From Blautia sp. SC05B48 (GTDB lineage: Bacteria; Bacillota; Clostridia; Lachnospirales; Lachnospiraceae), in assembly GCF_005848555.1 (NCBI RefSeq), contig NZ_CP040518.1, forward strand, positions 3,543,501 through 3,607,500: 64,000 bases of DNA. Reading direction: 5' to 3'. Of the stretch, positions 53,830 to 62,594 are shown piece after piece. The notes under the pieces are model-generated. The model was not told the origin of the DNA and did no database searches. It saw nothing but the letters and a program-made list of their open reading frames with translations. The position numbers were made by a program, and so were the translations under genes. Positions within the stretch are counted from its first letter, which is position 1. Every line of letters starts with the position of its first letter.

Positions 53830-55180
53830 AAATCTGTCTCCTTCTTGTTTGTTTATGTTCCGGAGGGTAGATCACGGCTTCCACCAGATCATGTCCTCCT
53901 GTGTCTACGATTACAATTTCTGTGTTCAATGCTTCCGAAAGTTCTTCCAGTGTCATGTCATCCAGAAAAATCTCCTCATCACCTTTCAGCATGCTGCATG
54001 GGATCAGAAGCTTCTCTCCAAGGTCAAGACCGGAAAGCTGCTCTTTCAGATCCTGCCCGGTGATCAGACCGGACACTGTGATCTTTTCACCGAAAAAACG
54101 ATTCTCGATGGTTGTGACCGAAATCTGCACATTGGGATATTTCTTCTGGATCTCTTTTATATGGCGTGCGATAAAAGGCGCCGCCAGTTTTCCTGTGGCG
54201 ATCCTGCCTGTCACCTTACGGTCGTCACCGGAAAGCCCCTCCAGCGTTTCTTTTACTTCTGTTTCCAGAAGCCTGAGCATTCCCACACCATTCTCAAGCT
54301 GCAGATATCCATCATATTCATCCTCACAGGGAAGCTCCCTGTCTGCCAGAATATACCATTCGTCTGAAGCATGGATAAAATGGATCCCATATTTCTCCAT
54401 CATGATCTTCTGCCAGCGTTCGATCTGCCCCAGGACTTTTTCAGCATCTTCCTTATTAAAAGGTTCCAGAGGATAAAGACCTTTTCTGTATTTGGTAAGT
54501 CCTACCGGTACAACAGAAACGCTCTGAAGGATCGGCGCATAAGCAGAAAGCTTTTCAAGGCTGTATTCCAGCTCGTCTCCGTCATTGACGCCCTTACACA
54601 GTACAATCTGTCCATTCATGGTGATTCCTGCATTGTACAGCATATCCACCTTATCCAGAGCCTTTCCTGCAAAACGGTTATGCAGCATTTTACACCTGAG
54701 TTCCGGATTCATTGCCTGGAACGAAATGTTGATCGGTTCCAGATGATAGCGGATCACACGCTCAATGTCTTTCTCACTCATATTGGTAAGCGTAACATAA
54801 TTTCCCTGAAGGAAGGAAAGCCTGGAATCATCATCCTTAAAATACAGCGTCTCACGCATACCCGGCGGCATCTGGTCAATAAAACAGAACATACACTTAT
54901 TTGAACAGGAGCGATAGTCATCCATCAGTCCTCCGTTCTCAAATTCTATTCCAAGGTCTTCCTCATATTCCTTCTCTACCTCCAGCTCCCACTCCTCACC
55001 ATCAGGCTTCTCTACCAGAAGCACCACGAGCTCTTCATTCATGAGATACCGGTAATCGAAGACATCTTCCACAGGCTGTCCGTTCACAGACACAAGTCTG
55101 TCTCCCGGCTCCAGCCCCAGCTCCTCGGCAATACTGTCGGGCAGCACCCTGGAAATCATATGCTTTCTTAATTTCATCAT
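53792..55180 (-). CDS. DUF512 / PDZ radical SAM protein
   Basis: A 462-residue protein: an N-terminal PDZ-like domain ([21 protein letters not shown], ~8-60), a radical SAM-like core with Cys motif C-x3-C-x2-C ([15 protein letters not shown]), and a C-terminal DUF512 domain. It lies upstream of der in most Clostridia; its reaction is unknown. Two ATG codons start the gene in tandem (55180/55177). Overlaps der by 38 bases. Confidence 0.9.
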   Translation of the reverse strand: MMKLRKHMISRVLPDSIAEELGLEPGDRLVSVNGQPVEDVFDYRYLMNEELVVLLVEKPDGEEWELEVEKEYEEDLGIEFENGGLMDDYRSCSNKCMFCFIDQMPPGMRETLYFKDDDSRLSFLQGNYVTLTNMSEKDIERVIRYHLEPINISFQAMNPELRCKMLHNRFAGKALDKVDMLYNAGITMNGQIVLCKGVNDGDELEYSLEKLSAYAPILQSVSVVPVGLTKYRKGLYPLEPFNKEDAEKVLGQIERWQKIMMEKYGIHFIHASDEWYILADRELPCEDEYDGYLQLENGVGMLRLLETEVKETLEGLSGDDRKVTGRIATGKLAAPFIARHIKEIQKKYPNVQISVTTIENRFFGEKITVSGLITGQDLKEQLSGLDLGEKLLIPCSMLKGDEEIFLDDMTLEELSEALNTEIVIVDTGGHDLVEAVIYPPEHKQTRRRQIYEQTSSSNSGKA

Positions 55181-55249
55181 TATCTCCCTTTTCTATCCCG
55201 TATATAATAACAACTTTGCTCTTAAAAATCAACACTTTGAGAAAACACC

Positions 55250-55279
55250 TTGACTGACACGTGGGTCTGATGTTATAAA
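55250..55279 (+). promoter_or_regulatory. Promoter of prs
   Basis: TTGACT, 18-base spacer, TATAAA with an extended TGT; 42 bases before the start. Confidence 0.65.
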
Positions 55280-55321
55280 TAGACTGAGAATTTTTAATGA
55301 CATACACTTAGGAGGAATATT

Positions 55322-56494
55322 ATGCCAAACATAGAATTGCTGGAAAAGTCTATGCCTGTTGCCCCGATCCGAATCGCCGCACTTGCCGGATGCCGCGAAC
55401 TGGCCGAGGAGGTTGACAAAAAGCTGGTTAAATTCCGTAAAGAACTTGTAGCCGCCAAGAAATCCACCATCATCCCACAGGGATATGCAGAAAAATCTTT
55501 CCTTGTAGACTGCGAATGCCCACGTTTCGGAACCGGTGAAGGTAAAGGTTACATCAAGGAATCTGTCCGCGGAACAGACCTTTATATCATGGTAGATGTG
55601 ACCAATTACAGTCTTACTTACAGCGTATGCGGTCATGAAAACCACATGTCTCCGGATGATCATTACCAGGATCTGAAGAGAATCATCTCCGCAGCCACCG
55701 GTAAAGCACACCGCATCAACGTTATCATGCCATTCCTTTACGAGGGACGTCAGCACAGACGCACCAAGAGGGAGTCTCTTGACTGTGCACTTGCACTTCG
55801 CGAGTTAAGTGCCATGGGCGTTTCCAACATCATTACTTTTGACGCTCATGACCCACGTGTACAGAACTCTATTCCGCTGAAGGGCTTTGATAACTTTTTC
55901 CCCACATACCAGTTCCTGAAGGCTCTGGTCAAAAATGTCCCTGATTTCAAGCTTGACAATGATCATCTCATGATCATCAGCCCGGATGAAGGTGCTATGT
56001 CCCGTGCTGTATACTTCTCCAATATCCTTGGAGTCGATATGGGTATGTTCTACAAACGCCGTGATTACTCCACCGTTGTCAACGGAAAGAACCCGATCGT
56101 TGCTCACGAATTCCTCGGAGATTCCGTAGAGGGCAAAGACGTTGTCATCATCGACGATATGATCTCTTCCGGAGAAAGTATGCTGGATGTTGCCCGTCAG
56201 CTCAAAGAGCGTAAAGCCGGACGTGTATTCGTCTGCACAACCTACGGTCTGTTTACAGATGGCGTAGCCAAATTTGATGAATATTACGAAAAAGGCTGGC
56301 TGGACAGAGTCATCACAACCAACCTTAACTATCGTATTCCTGAGCTTCTTGACCGTCCATACTATATCGAAGCAAATATGAGCAAATATCTTGCAAGTAT
56401 CATCGATATCATCAATCATGATGTATCTGTCGAGAAGGTTCGTTCCAGCAACGAAAAGATCATGGATCTCATGAAAAAAGTCAACGAACAGTAA
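55322..56494 (+). CDS. prs: Ribose-phosphate pyrophosphokinase
   Basis: A 390-residue PRPP synthetase, longer than the usual ~315, with extra sequence at the N-terminus and between domains. The active-site flexible loop is at MPFLYEGRQHRRTKRE, the PRPP-binding loop at DVVIIDDMISSGESM. It converts ribose-5-phosphate and ATP to PRPP for nucleotides, His and Trp. This long form is common in Lachnospiraceae. AGGAGG precedes the ATG. Its 3' end overlaps the convergent pgeF by 14 bases. Confidence 0.94.
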   Translation: MPNIELLEKSMPVAPIRIAALAGCRELAEEVDKKLVKFRKELVAAKKSTIIPQGYAEKSFLVDCECPRFGTGEGKGYIKESVRGTDLYIMVDVTNYSLTYSVCGHENHMSPDDHYQDLKRIISAATGKAHRINVIMPFLYEGRQHRRTKRESLDCALALRELSAMGVSNIITFDAHDPRVQNSIPLKGFDNFFPTYQFLKALVKNVPDFKLDNDHLMIISPDEGAMSRAVYFSNILGVDMGMFYKRRDYSTVVNGKNPIVAHEFLGDSVEGKDVVIIDDMISSGESMLDVARQLKERKAGRVFVCTTYGLFTDGVAKFDEYYEKGWLDRVITTNLNYRIPELLDRPYYIEANMSKYLASIIDIINHDVSVEKVRSSNEKIMDLMKKVNEQ

Positions 56495-57326
56495 TAAATG
56501 CTCCCAGGTTTCCACGTTTCCCGTGAGAAGCCCTGTGTGAGTAAAGAAAGAGCGGATTACAGCAGGTGCAGATGCCCGGCATTGAGATCCGCTCTTCTTT
56601 TATGCCTGCATCCAGAAAGATCCTCCTGTTCGCCTCCCACAGATTCAGCTGATATTTCCCATCTGGTTTTCTGTAAAAAAGCACATCCCAGTATTTTTCT
56701 TCAAACGCCTCTCTAAACTGATCGATCACATCTTCACTGACTTCATAGCAATCCTGACAGATAGAAGGACCAATGGCTGCATAAAGCTCTGAAGGATCTG
56801 TCTGAAATTCCTCAGTCATCTTTTCCACCGTCGCTTTACCAATCTTTCCTACAGTACCTCTCCAGCCGGAATGAGAAAGTCCCACAGCTTTATGTACCGG
56901 ATCTATAAAGAAAAGTGGTACACAGTCCGCATAAAACGTTGCCAGCACCAGTCCCGGCACATTGGTGATCATTCCGTCCACATCTGTATAAGGCCTTGGT
57001 TTTGTGATCCCATTTCCTCTGTCTTCTTCCGTGACCACACGTACATTGGTGGTATGCGTCTGATCAGAGGTTACGATATCTTCCATGGAAAATCCCATAG
57101 CATCAGAAAGTCTGCGATAATTTTCCCTCACCGCAGCCTCATCATCCCCTCTTGTGAAGCTTAAATTCATAGATTCATAAATCCCCTGGCTTACTCCTCC
57201 CAGACGGGTACTGAAGCCATGTACGATCCCGGGAAATTTCTCAAAAGCAGGATATGTAAGCCAGGTAACCTCGTTCTTCTGATTTACATTCATTAGCTGT
57301 TTATCTTTATACCATTTTATTTTCAT
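56481..57326 (-). CDS. pgeF: PgeF-type polyphenol oxidase / purine nucleoside phosphorylase
   Basis: A 281-residue YlmD/YfiH-family protein (laccase-domain fold). Metal and active-site residues lie in TSDQTHTTNV (His), FYADCVPLFF (Cys) and LSHSGWRGTVGKIG (His). Relatives cleave purine nucleosides or correct peptidoglycan building errors; which applies here is unknown. Its last 14 bases overlap prs on the opposite strand, so the two genes have no terminator between them. Confidence 0.9.
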   Translation of the reverse strand: MKIKWYKDKQLMNVNQKNEVTWLTYPAFEKFPGIVHGFSTRLGGVSQGIYESMNLSFTRGDDEAAVRENYRRLSDAMGFSMEDIVTSDQTHTTNVRVVTEEDRGNGITKPRPYTDVDGMITNVPGLVLATFYADCVPLFFIDPVHKAVGLSHSGWRGTVGKIGKATVEKMTEEFQTDPSELYAAIGPSICQDCYEVSEDVIDQFREAFEEKYWDVLFYRKPDGKYQLNLWEANRRIFLDAGIKEERISMPGICTCCNPLFLYSHRASHGKRGNLGAFITVR

Positions 57327-57344
57327 CTTATGTGACCAGTCCTT

Positions 57345-57704
57345 TCAACTGCAAAAATCAAAAGCATTTTTTATCCAGTGGATGTTCTCTCCATCAATTC
57401 CTACTACGTCAAAACGGCAGGGAGGCAGCTCCCGGTATCCATGGGCAATCAGATAAAACATTGCCACTTTGCTGATGATCCGCTGTTTTTCTCTCCCTAC
57501 CGCTGAAAAAGGACTTCCGCTCTTTCCGTTCTTTCTGTATTTCACTTCAATAAACACCAGATATCTTCCATCCTGCGCAACAAGATCGATCTCCCCACTT
57601 CGGCAGCGAAAATTTCTTTCCTTGATCTGCAGCCCCTTTTCTGCCAGGAACGCTGCAGCAATTCCTTCATAATAGCTGCCCTTCTGTCTTCTATTTTCCT
57701 TCAG
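57345..57704 (-). CDS. YraN family (UPF0102) endonuclease-like protein, non-standard start
   Basis: A 119-residue UPF0102 protein, full length for the family if started at CTG 57704. The nuclease-like core is intact: RNFRCRSGEIDLVAQDGRYLVFIEVK (shown from two parts: GEIDLVAQDG and LVFIEVKYR). No ATG, GTG or TTG exists between the preceding stop and this core; a GTG at 57557 would delete the GEID half of the active site. AGAAAGG lies ~10 bases before the CTG. The frame is the same as rnhB, separated only by its UAA. Function unknown. Confidence 0.7.
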   Translation of the reverse strand: MKENRRQKGSYYEGIAAAFLAEKGLQIKERNFRCRSGEIDLVAQDGRYLVFIEVKYRKNGKSGSPFSAVGREKQRIISKVAMFYLIAHGYRELPPCRFDVVGIDGENIHWIKNAFDFCS

Positions 57705-57749
57705 ATAAACAAAACCTTTCTGTTTTTGATGTCGGTATCTTAAGTATTT

Positions 57750-58505
57750 TTATACAAAATGTGTGATAAATGTTTTTCTGTGTATCGGACTTGGTCCATA
57801 TTTCTTCAGTGCTTCAATATGCGCTGCAGAACCATATCCTTTATTGGAGGCAAATCCGTATTCCGGAAGAACCTTATCATATTCTTCCATCATCCGGTCT
57901 CTGGTCACTTTGGCAACAATACTTGCTGCCGCAATGGATACACTTTTTGCATCACCTTTGATGATGGGTACCTGCGGAATCTGGATTTCCGGTATGGTAA
58001 CCGCATCGTTCAAAAGCAGCTGCGGCTGTACAGAGAGCCTGCTCACTGCCTGACGCATTGCCTCATAGGTTGCCTGCAGGATATTGATCTCATCAATTCT
58101 CTCTGGACTTGCCATTCCGATTCCAACAGAAACTGCTCCCTCCAGGATCACATCGTACAGTTCTTCTCTCTTCTTAGCTGTAAGCTTTTTAGAATCATTC
58201 AGCCATAAAATATTGCAGTCTTTCGGAAGGATCACCGCACAGGCGACTACCGGTCCGGCAAGAGGGCCTCTTCCCACCTCATCGATCCCACAAAGATATC
58301 CAAGATGCTCATATTCATGTTCATATTTCTTCATGCTCTCTGTACGTACACGCTCATCCTCCAAAGCTTGAAGCTTTTTGTGATACTGCTGGATCAATTT
58401 CTGTACACCGCTTCTCTCATCATTTTCATAATGACGAAAAAGGGCGTTATATTCGCCCTCCTTCGCTGACGCAAAACGCGCCTTGATATCTTTCATTGTT
58501 TCCAT
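57750..58505 (-). CDS. rnhB: Ribonuclease HII
   Basis: A 251-residue enzyme cleaving RNA in RNA/DNA hybrids and at single ribonucleotides. The first ~65 residues form the helical extension seen in B. subtilis RnhB; the core has CGIDEVGRGPLAGPVVA, NDSKKLTAKKRE, LLLNDAVTIP and IVAKVTRDRMM with the four catalytic acids. ATG 58505 overlaps the ylqF stop (TAATG) and follows GGAGG. It ends in a UAA after which the same frame stays open through yraN. Confidence 0.95.
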   Translation of the reverse strand: METMKDIKARFASAKEGEYNALFRHYENDERSGVQKLIQQYHKKLQALEDERVRTESMKKYEHEYEHLGYLCGIDEVGRGPLAGPVVACAVILPKDCNILWLNDSKKLTAKKREELYDVILEGAVSVGIGMASPERIDEINILQATYEAMRQAVSRLSVQPQLLLNDAVTIPEIQIPQVPIIKGDAKSVSIAAASIVAKVTRDRMMEEYDKVLPEYGFASNKGYGSAAHIEALKKYGPSPIHRKTFITHFV

Positions 58506-59362
58506 TACACTTCCTCCGGTCCTTTTGGAAACTCCAGAGTCACTTTTCCCAGTTTTCCGGAACGAAATTCTTCCAGCAAAAGGCGGGATGCTTTCTCATA
58601 GTCAAGCTCTTCGCCCTTTTTCAGACATCCTCTTGCTTTTGCAACTGCAGTAAGGATATCCAGCGGTTTCAGCTCTTCTTCTACATTGTATCTCTCTCTG
58701 ATCGCTGCCGGATAAAACTCCTGCAGATATCCGATCAGACCCAGGGCAAGTTCTTCAATATTCAGAATATCGTCCTTGATCGAACCGATATAGGCAAGAC
58801 GCATTCCAACTTCCTGATCTTCAAATTTCGGCCAGAGAATTCCTGGGGTATCCAGAAGCTCCACACTTTTATTCAGACGTATCCACTGTTTTCCTTTTGT
58901 AACTCCTGGTTTATTACCGGTCTTGGCACAGGCTTTTCCTGCAAAGGTATTGATAAATGTTGATTTTCCAACATTAGGGATTCCTGCAACCATCGCACGT
59001 ACCGGACGGTTTTTGATTCCTCGTCTCCGGTCTCGCTCTGTCTTTTCCTTACATGCCTCTGTGATCGCCGTAGAAACGGCCTTCATAGATCCCTTATTGC
59101 GGGAATCAATGCTTACCGCATAGATTCCTTTTTCTTTGAAGTATTCCATCCAGGCACGGTTCTGTCTCTCATCGGCAAGATCTGCTTTGTTGAGAAGGAT
59201 CATACGTGCCTTGTTTTTTCCCAGCTCATCAATATCCGGATTTCGGCTGGAAAGAGGAACTCTTGCATCTACAAGCTCAATGATCAGATCGATCAGCTTG
59301 ATATCTTCCTGCATCTGACGCTTCGCCTTCGTCATATGGCCTGGATACCACTGTACGTTCAT
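58505..59362 (-). CDS. ylqF: Ribosome biogenesis GTPase YlqF (RbgA)
   Basis: A 285-residue circularly permuted GTPase for late 50S assembly. G-motif order is permuted: NKADL first, then GIPNVGKSTFIN, then DTPGILWPKF. The N-terminus NVQWYPGHMTKAKRQM and the C-terminal ANTAR-like domain are typical. Coupled to rnhB. Confidence 0.95.
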   Translation of the reverse strand: MNVQWYPGHMTKAKRQMQEDIKLIDLIIELVDARVPLSSRNPDIDELGKNKARMILLNKADLADERQNRAWMEYFKEKGIYAVSIDSRNKGSMKAVSTAITEACKEKTERDRRRGIKNRPVRAMVAGIPNVGKSTFINTFAGKACAKTGNKPGVTKGKQWIRLNKSVELLDTPGILWPKFEDQEVGMRLAYIGSIKDDILNIEELALGLIGYLQEFYPAAIRERYNVEEELKPLDILTAVAKARGCLKKGEELDYEKASRLLLEEFRSGKLGKVTLEFPKGPEEV

Positions 59363-59404
59363 AATTCACCTCATTTATCTGTACTTTAATCTGTTTACTT
59401 TGAT

Positions 59405-60013
59405 CTATTTTATAAAACCTATTTTATTTTTCGGAGAAACTGTAAACCAAACTTTCCCGATAATGTACTTCTTACTGATATTTCCGATATCGCTGAAGCG
59501 GCTGTCCTCACTGTTATTGCGATTATCGCCAAGGACAAAATATTCCCCGCTTTCCAGAGTTATAGCACTATTCGCAAGTCCTCCATCTGTCATATCCTGA
59601 TAAGCTCCATTTTCTTCATAAACCTTGCCGTTGATATAGATCTTCCCGTCTTTAACCTGAACAGTCTCCCCGGGAAGGCCGATTACACGTCGGATATGCA
59701 GGGCAGCCGAGTCACTGGCGCTTGTTTTAAAAACGATCACATCTCCACGTTTTGGTGAACTGATCTTATATAAAGCCCTGTTTACAAAAAACTTTTCACT
59801 TACAGAATACGTGGGTTCCATGGCACTTTCCTGCAATGTCACAGTCTGAAATGCAGAGATTGCAACCAGCACAGCAAAAACCAGGGTCACAATAATTTCA
59901 AATACCCACTTCACGATTCCTCTTGTCCTGTCATCGCGAAGCTTCTCTCTTGCTTCGGAAACAGCTCTGTTTTCCTTCAGATTTTCAATATTTATCTTCT
60001 TATTTAATCCCAT
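59405..60013 (-). CDS. Signal peptidase I homologue with altered catalytic dyad
   Basis: A 202-residue membrane protein with the signal peptidase I layout: a charged N-terminus, one helix (~36-55), then boxes B to E. Where active enzymes have Ser-Met-x-Pro-Thr, this reads Ser63-Ala64-Met65-Glu-Pro-Thr, so the serine next to Met is Ala. The catalytic lysine in K-R-V-I-G-L-P-G is Arg108. Box C (RGDVIVF) and box E (GDNRNNSEDSR) are intact. It is either an inactive relative or uses shifted residues. It lies between ylqF and rplS, each on the same strand. Confidence 0.85.
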   Translation of the reverse strand: MGLNKKINIENLKENRAVSEAREKLRDDRTRGIVKWVFEIIVTLVFAVLVAISAFQTVTLQESAMEPTYSVSEKFFVNRALYKISSPKRGDVIVFKTSASDSAALHIRRVIGLPGETVQVKDGKIYINGKVYEENGAYQDMTDGGLANSAITLESGEYFVLGDNRNNSEDSRFSDIGNISKKYIIGKVWFTVSPKNKIGFIK

Positions 60014-60056
60014 ATTCTATCCCCTGTATGTGCTTTTACACGCATACGCACTGATG

Positions 60057-60099
60057 TAAAAAGAGGGACAATAGCAAATGTTATTGTCCCTGCCTCTTT
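60057..60099 (-). terminator. Terminator of rplS
   Basis: Stem GGGACAATA / TATTGTCCC with T5 on the minus-strand side. Confidence 0.8.
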
Positions 60100-60109
60100 A
60101 CTTATGAAA

Positions 60110-60457
60110 TTATTTTACAAGCTCTTTAACCTTAGCTGCTTTACCTACACGATCTCTCAGGTAGTTCAGTTTCGCACGGCGTACTTTACCATGACGGATA
60201 ACCTCAACCTTAACTACATGTGGGGAATGAAGCGGCCATGTTTTCTCAACACCAACACCATTGGAGCTCTTTCTTACTGTGAAAGTCTCTCTTGTGCTTC
60301 CGCCCTGTCTCTTAAGTACTGTACCCTCGAAGATCTGAACACGCTCACGTGTACCCTCTTTGATCAGTGCATGTACTCTTACTGTGTCTCCTACGCGGAA
60401 CTGCGGTACTTCAGCTTTCAGCTGAGCGGACTCAATGTTCTTAATAATTTCGTTCAT
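60110..60457 (-). CDS. rplS: 50S ribosomal protein L19
   Basis: A 115-residue bL19 with the typical segments [56 protein letters not shown] and [17 protein letters not shown]. It bridges the two subunits. It is monocistronic here, with its own promoter, a structured leader and a terminator, not joined to rpsP or trmD. Confidence 0.98.
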   Translation of the reverse strand: MNEIIKNIESAQLKAEVPQFRVGDTVRVHALIKEGTRERVQIFEGTVLKRQGGSTRETFTVRKSSNGVGVEKTWPLHSPHVVKVEVIRHGKVRRAKLNYLRDRVGKAAKVKELVK

Positions 60458-60533
60458 TTCTTTCTCTCCTTAATTATACTGGATGTTCTTAATACACATA
60501 TGGTAACAGAGGACCATCTTTTATCACAACATC
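60458..60533 (-). promoter_or_regulatory. L19 leader-like structured 5' UTR
   Basis: The ~75-nt leader can fold with GATGTT (60528-60533) pairing AACATC (60482-60487) around a hairpin ATGGT / ACCAT (60500-60517), leaving the AGGAGAG site exposed. This fits an autoregulatory L19 leader as known in Bacilli; identification is by position and pairing only. Confidence 0.5.
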
Positions 60534-60537
60534 TGTG

Positions 60538-60566
60538 ATTATACACTAGATAACTTCTCATTGCAA
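60538..60566 (-). promoter_or_regulatory. Promoter of rplS
   Basis: Minus-strand TTGCAA, 17-base spacer, perfect TATAAT. Confidence 0.7.
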
Positions 60567-60595
60567 GGACTTTTTTTCCGGATTTTCGAGGGCTT

Positions 60596-61471
60596 TTACC
60601 AGCAAAGGACCTCATGTCCTGTTTCTGTGACAAGGACCATGATCTCCCACTGTGCCGATGGCAATCCATCCTCTGTCCGCACTGTCCAGTCATCGATCTC
60701 ATCTGTATAGATTTCATCAGATCCCATATTGACCATCGGTTCAATAGTAAAGATCATTCCCGGTACCATGAGTACACCTGAACCTTCCTTAGATGTGTAG
60801 CTTACCCATGGATCTTCATGAAACTCAAGACCTACACCATGTCCGCCAATTTCTCTCACAACTGTATAGCCGTTTTCCACTGCATGTTTGTGTACAGCAC
60901 TTCCCATATTTCCGATCGGTGTCCATGGTTTTACCTGTTCAAGGCCAAGCTCTACGCATTCTTTTGTCACACGGACAAGCTTCTCCTTCTCCGGACTTAC
61001 CTGCCCAATACAGAACATACGGGAGGAATCAGAAAAATATCCCTGATAAATGGTAGATACATCTACATTGACAATGTCACCTTCTTTTAAGACAATTTCT
61101 TCATCCGGGATTCCGTGGCATACTACCTCGTTGATAGATGTACATACACTTTTTGGAAAACCTTCATAATCAAGTGGTGCCGGAATTCCGCCATGACGTA
61201 CTGTTTCTTCATGTACCCAGTCATCGATCTGCTGTGTCGTTACACCTGGTCCGATATGCTCTGCAACATAATCAAGAACTGCAACATTAATCTTGCAGCT
61301 CTCTTTGATCTTCTCGATCTGTGCAGGTGTCTTGATCAGATCATGGTCAAGAACTGCATACCCCTTCTTTTTCATGAGTTCCATTTTTTCATCAAATGCT
61401 TCATGACATTTTTTATATTTTTTTCCGCTTCCACACCAGCAGGGATCATTTCGTTCGATTTTTTTAGACAT
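60596..61471 (-). CDS. map: Methionine aminopeptidase with SEC-C zinc domain
   Basis: A 291-residue enzyme removing the initiator Met. An N-terminal SEC-C zinc motif (NDPCWCGSGKKYKKCH, residues ~9-24) precedes the pita-bread core; metal ligands fall in NVDVSTIYQGYFSDSSR (two Asp), GHGVGLEFHEDP (His) and FTIEPM (Glu). The SEC-C extension probably tethers it to the ribosome. Preceded by a promoter and a ~180-nt structured leader. Confidence 0.95.
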   Translation of the reverse strand: MSKKIERNDPCWCGSGKKYKKCHEAFDEKMELMKKKGYAVLDHDLIKTPAQIEKIKESCKINVAVLDYVAEHIGPGVTTQQIDDWVHEETVRHGGIPAPLDYEGFPKSVCTSINEVVCHGIPDEEIVLKEGDIVNVDVSTIYQGYFSDSSRMFCIGQVSPEKEKLVRVTKECVELGLEQVKPWTPIGNMGSAVHKHAVENGYTVVREIGGHGVGLEFHEDPWVSYTSKEGSGVLMVPGMIFTIEPMVNMGSDEIYTDEIDDWTVRTEDGLPSAQWEIMVLVTETGHEVLCW

Positions 61472-61572
61472 CTTTTTCCTCTCCTTTTCGCAACTGTATG
61501 GCTGCTTTTTCTTTTGTATTTTATATGTTCAGATATGTTATATCTGTCTGTAATATTTTAACTGAATCAAAG

Positions 61573-61639
61573 AAGTCTCCTATGTGGTTGCGAGAAACAA
61601 TAAGCTGTGGGTGGAGACTTGCATTCATTCGTTTGAATG
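61573..61639 (-). ncRNA. Structured leader or small RNA upstream of map
   Basis: Two stems lie 100-170 bases before map: AAGTCTCC / GGAGACTT (61573-61620, large internal loop) and CATTC / GAATG with a 4-base loop (61626-61639). They follow the predicted transcript start. I recognise no known RNA family. The 324-base gap from 61472 to 61795 otherwise holds only the thiT terminator. Confidence 0.35.
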
Positions 61640-61659
61640 GGAAATTATTCCGCCTGATT

Positions 61660-61688
61660 ATCATAGCACAACTTTCTTTAGGTGAAAA
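61660..61688 (-). promoter_or_regulatory. Promoter upstream of map
   Basis: Minus-strand TTTTCA, 17-base spacer, TATGAT with an extended TGC. Confidence 0.5.
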
Positions 61689-61740
61689 GTATTCTTTGTG
61701 TTTTTGGTTTGTTTTGTATAACTTTTTGTGATTTTTCAAT

Positions 61741-61779
61741 AAAAAAAGATCGTAATAGCTTGAACGATCTCTTTTTATT
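61741..61779 (-). terminator. Terminator of thiT
   Basis: Stem AGATCGT / ACGATCT with T7 on the minus-strand side. Confidence 0.8.
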
Positions 61780-61795
61780 TATGTGTCTGTATTAA

Positions 61796-62494
61796 TTATT
61801 TTTCGGTGGCTGCAGATTGTCGGTTTCCACCAGTTGCCATTATTCGCATTCGCCCAAGTGCACTGGATACTGCCGGAATAGAAATCACTACGATCGTCAG
61901 TACACCTTCCAGAAGAATATAACTGTAATTATAAATGATCGGATACAAAGCTGTCAGAGACTTCGGAAAATTATCCGGCATATAATCCATCCAGTAAAGA
62001 TATCCGCCAAGTGCATGGAATGCCCCTCTTGCCAGAATTGCTATTATGTATGCTTTAAGAAGACCATGTTTTCTGGATTTTGCAAATAATCCTGAAAGTC
62101 CCATGGCTCCAAATGCCAGAATGTAATCACAGCATACCTGAAAAAATGAAAGGACATATGGCTCCTGGAGGAACTGAAAAATCCCATATACAAGGCCGGT
62201 AAGAATTCCTACCTTAATGCCATACCAGTAACCGATCAGAACAATAAACAGCATACTGAACAAGGTCACAGATCCGCCAAATGGCAGTTTAAATATCTTA
62301 ATGTAGGAAGTTACATATGCAAGTGCCAATGCTACTGCACAGGTAACCAGCTGCTGTGTGGTAAATTTTAATACAGATGTGTTTTTCTGAAGTAATACTG
62401 CTATCAGAATTATCAAAATCAGAACTGCAATAACAGCTACGACATATCCTGCCGTTGTTAGACCGCCTTCGGCAGTCACAAGAAAATTAAACAT
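61796..62494 (-). CDS. thiT: Energy-coupled thiamine transporter ThiT
   Basis: A 232-residue membrane protein with one extra N-terminal helix before the six-helix ThiT substrate-binding core of ECF transporters. The thiamine-site region is recognisable: KIFKLPFGGSVTLFSMLFIVLIGYWYG (seen as LPFGGSVTLFSM), YGIFQFLQEPY and RGAFHALGGYLYWMDYMP. It works with a shared ECF module encoded elsewhere. Control by an upstream TPP riboswitch that includes the ribosome binding site agrees with the assignment. Confidence 0.92.
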   Translation of the reverse strand: MFNFLVTAEGGLTTAGYVVAVIAVLILIILIAVLLQKNTSVLKFTTQQLVTCAVALALAYVTSYIKIFKLPFGGSVTLFSMLFIVLIGYWYGIKVGILTGLVYGIFQFLQEPYVLSFFQVCCDYILAFGAMGLSGLFAKSRKHGLLKAYIIAILARGAFHALGGYLYWMDYMPDNFPKSLTALYPIIYNYSYILLEGVLTIVVISIPAVSSALGRMRIMATGGNRQSAATEK

Positions 62495-62509
62495 ACTCTT
62501 TTCTCTCCT

Positions 62510-62590
62510 CCTTACGATGAAATTACCCCAATCAAGTTCAAAGGTCGAAGCCTACACCTCCTCACAGTCTGGTCAGGCTCCTTTGGTCTT
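62510..62590 (-). promoter_or_regulatory. TPP riboswitch (THI element) of thiT
   Basis: The 3' half matches the THI box closely: CTTTGAACTTGAT, then GGGGTAAT, then CGTAAGGA, which merges with the ribosome binding site of thiT, implying control of translation. CAAAGG / CCTTTG form a P2-like stem. The usual CTGAGA of the 5' half appears only as CTGTGAG, so this is a divergent member. Confidence 0.65.
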
Positions 62591-62594
62591 ACCT

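Noticed and set aside
57345..57557. YraN as a truncated pseudogene starting at GTG 57557
   Set aside because: The full-length domain is intact upstream in the same frame with no stop, so a non-standard start or readthrough explains it better.
61521..61739. 72-codon open frame upstream of map
   Set aside because: It crosses the predicted promoter and hairpins, lacks a ribosome binding site and resembles no protein.
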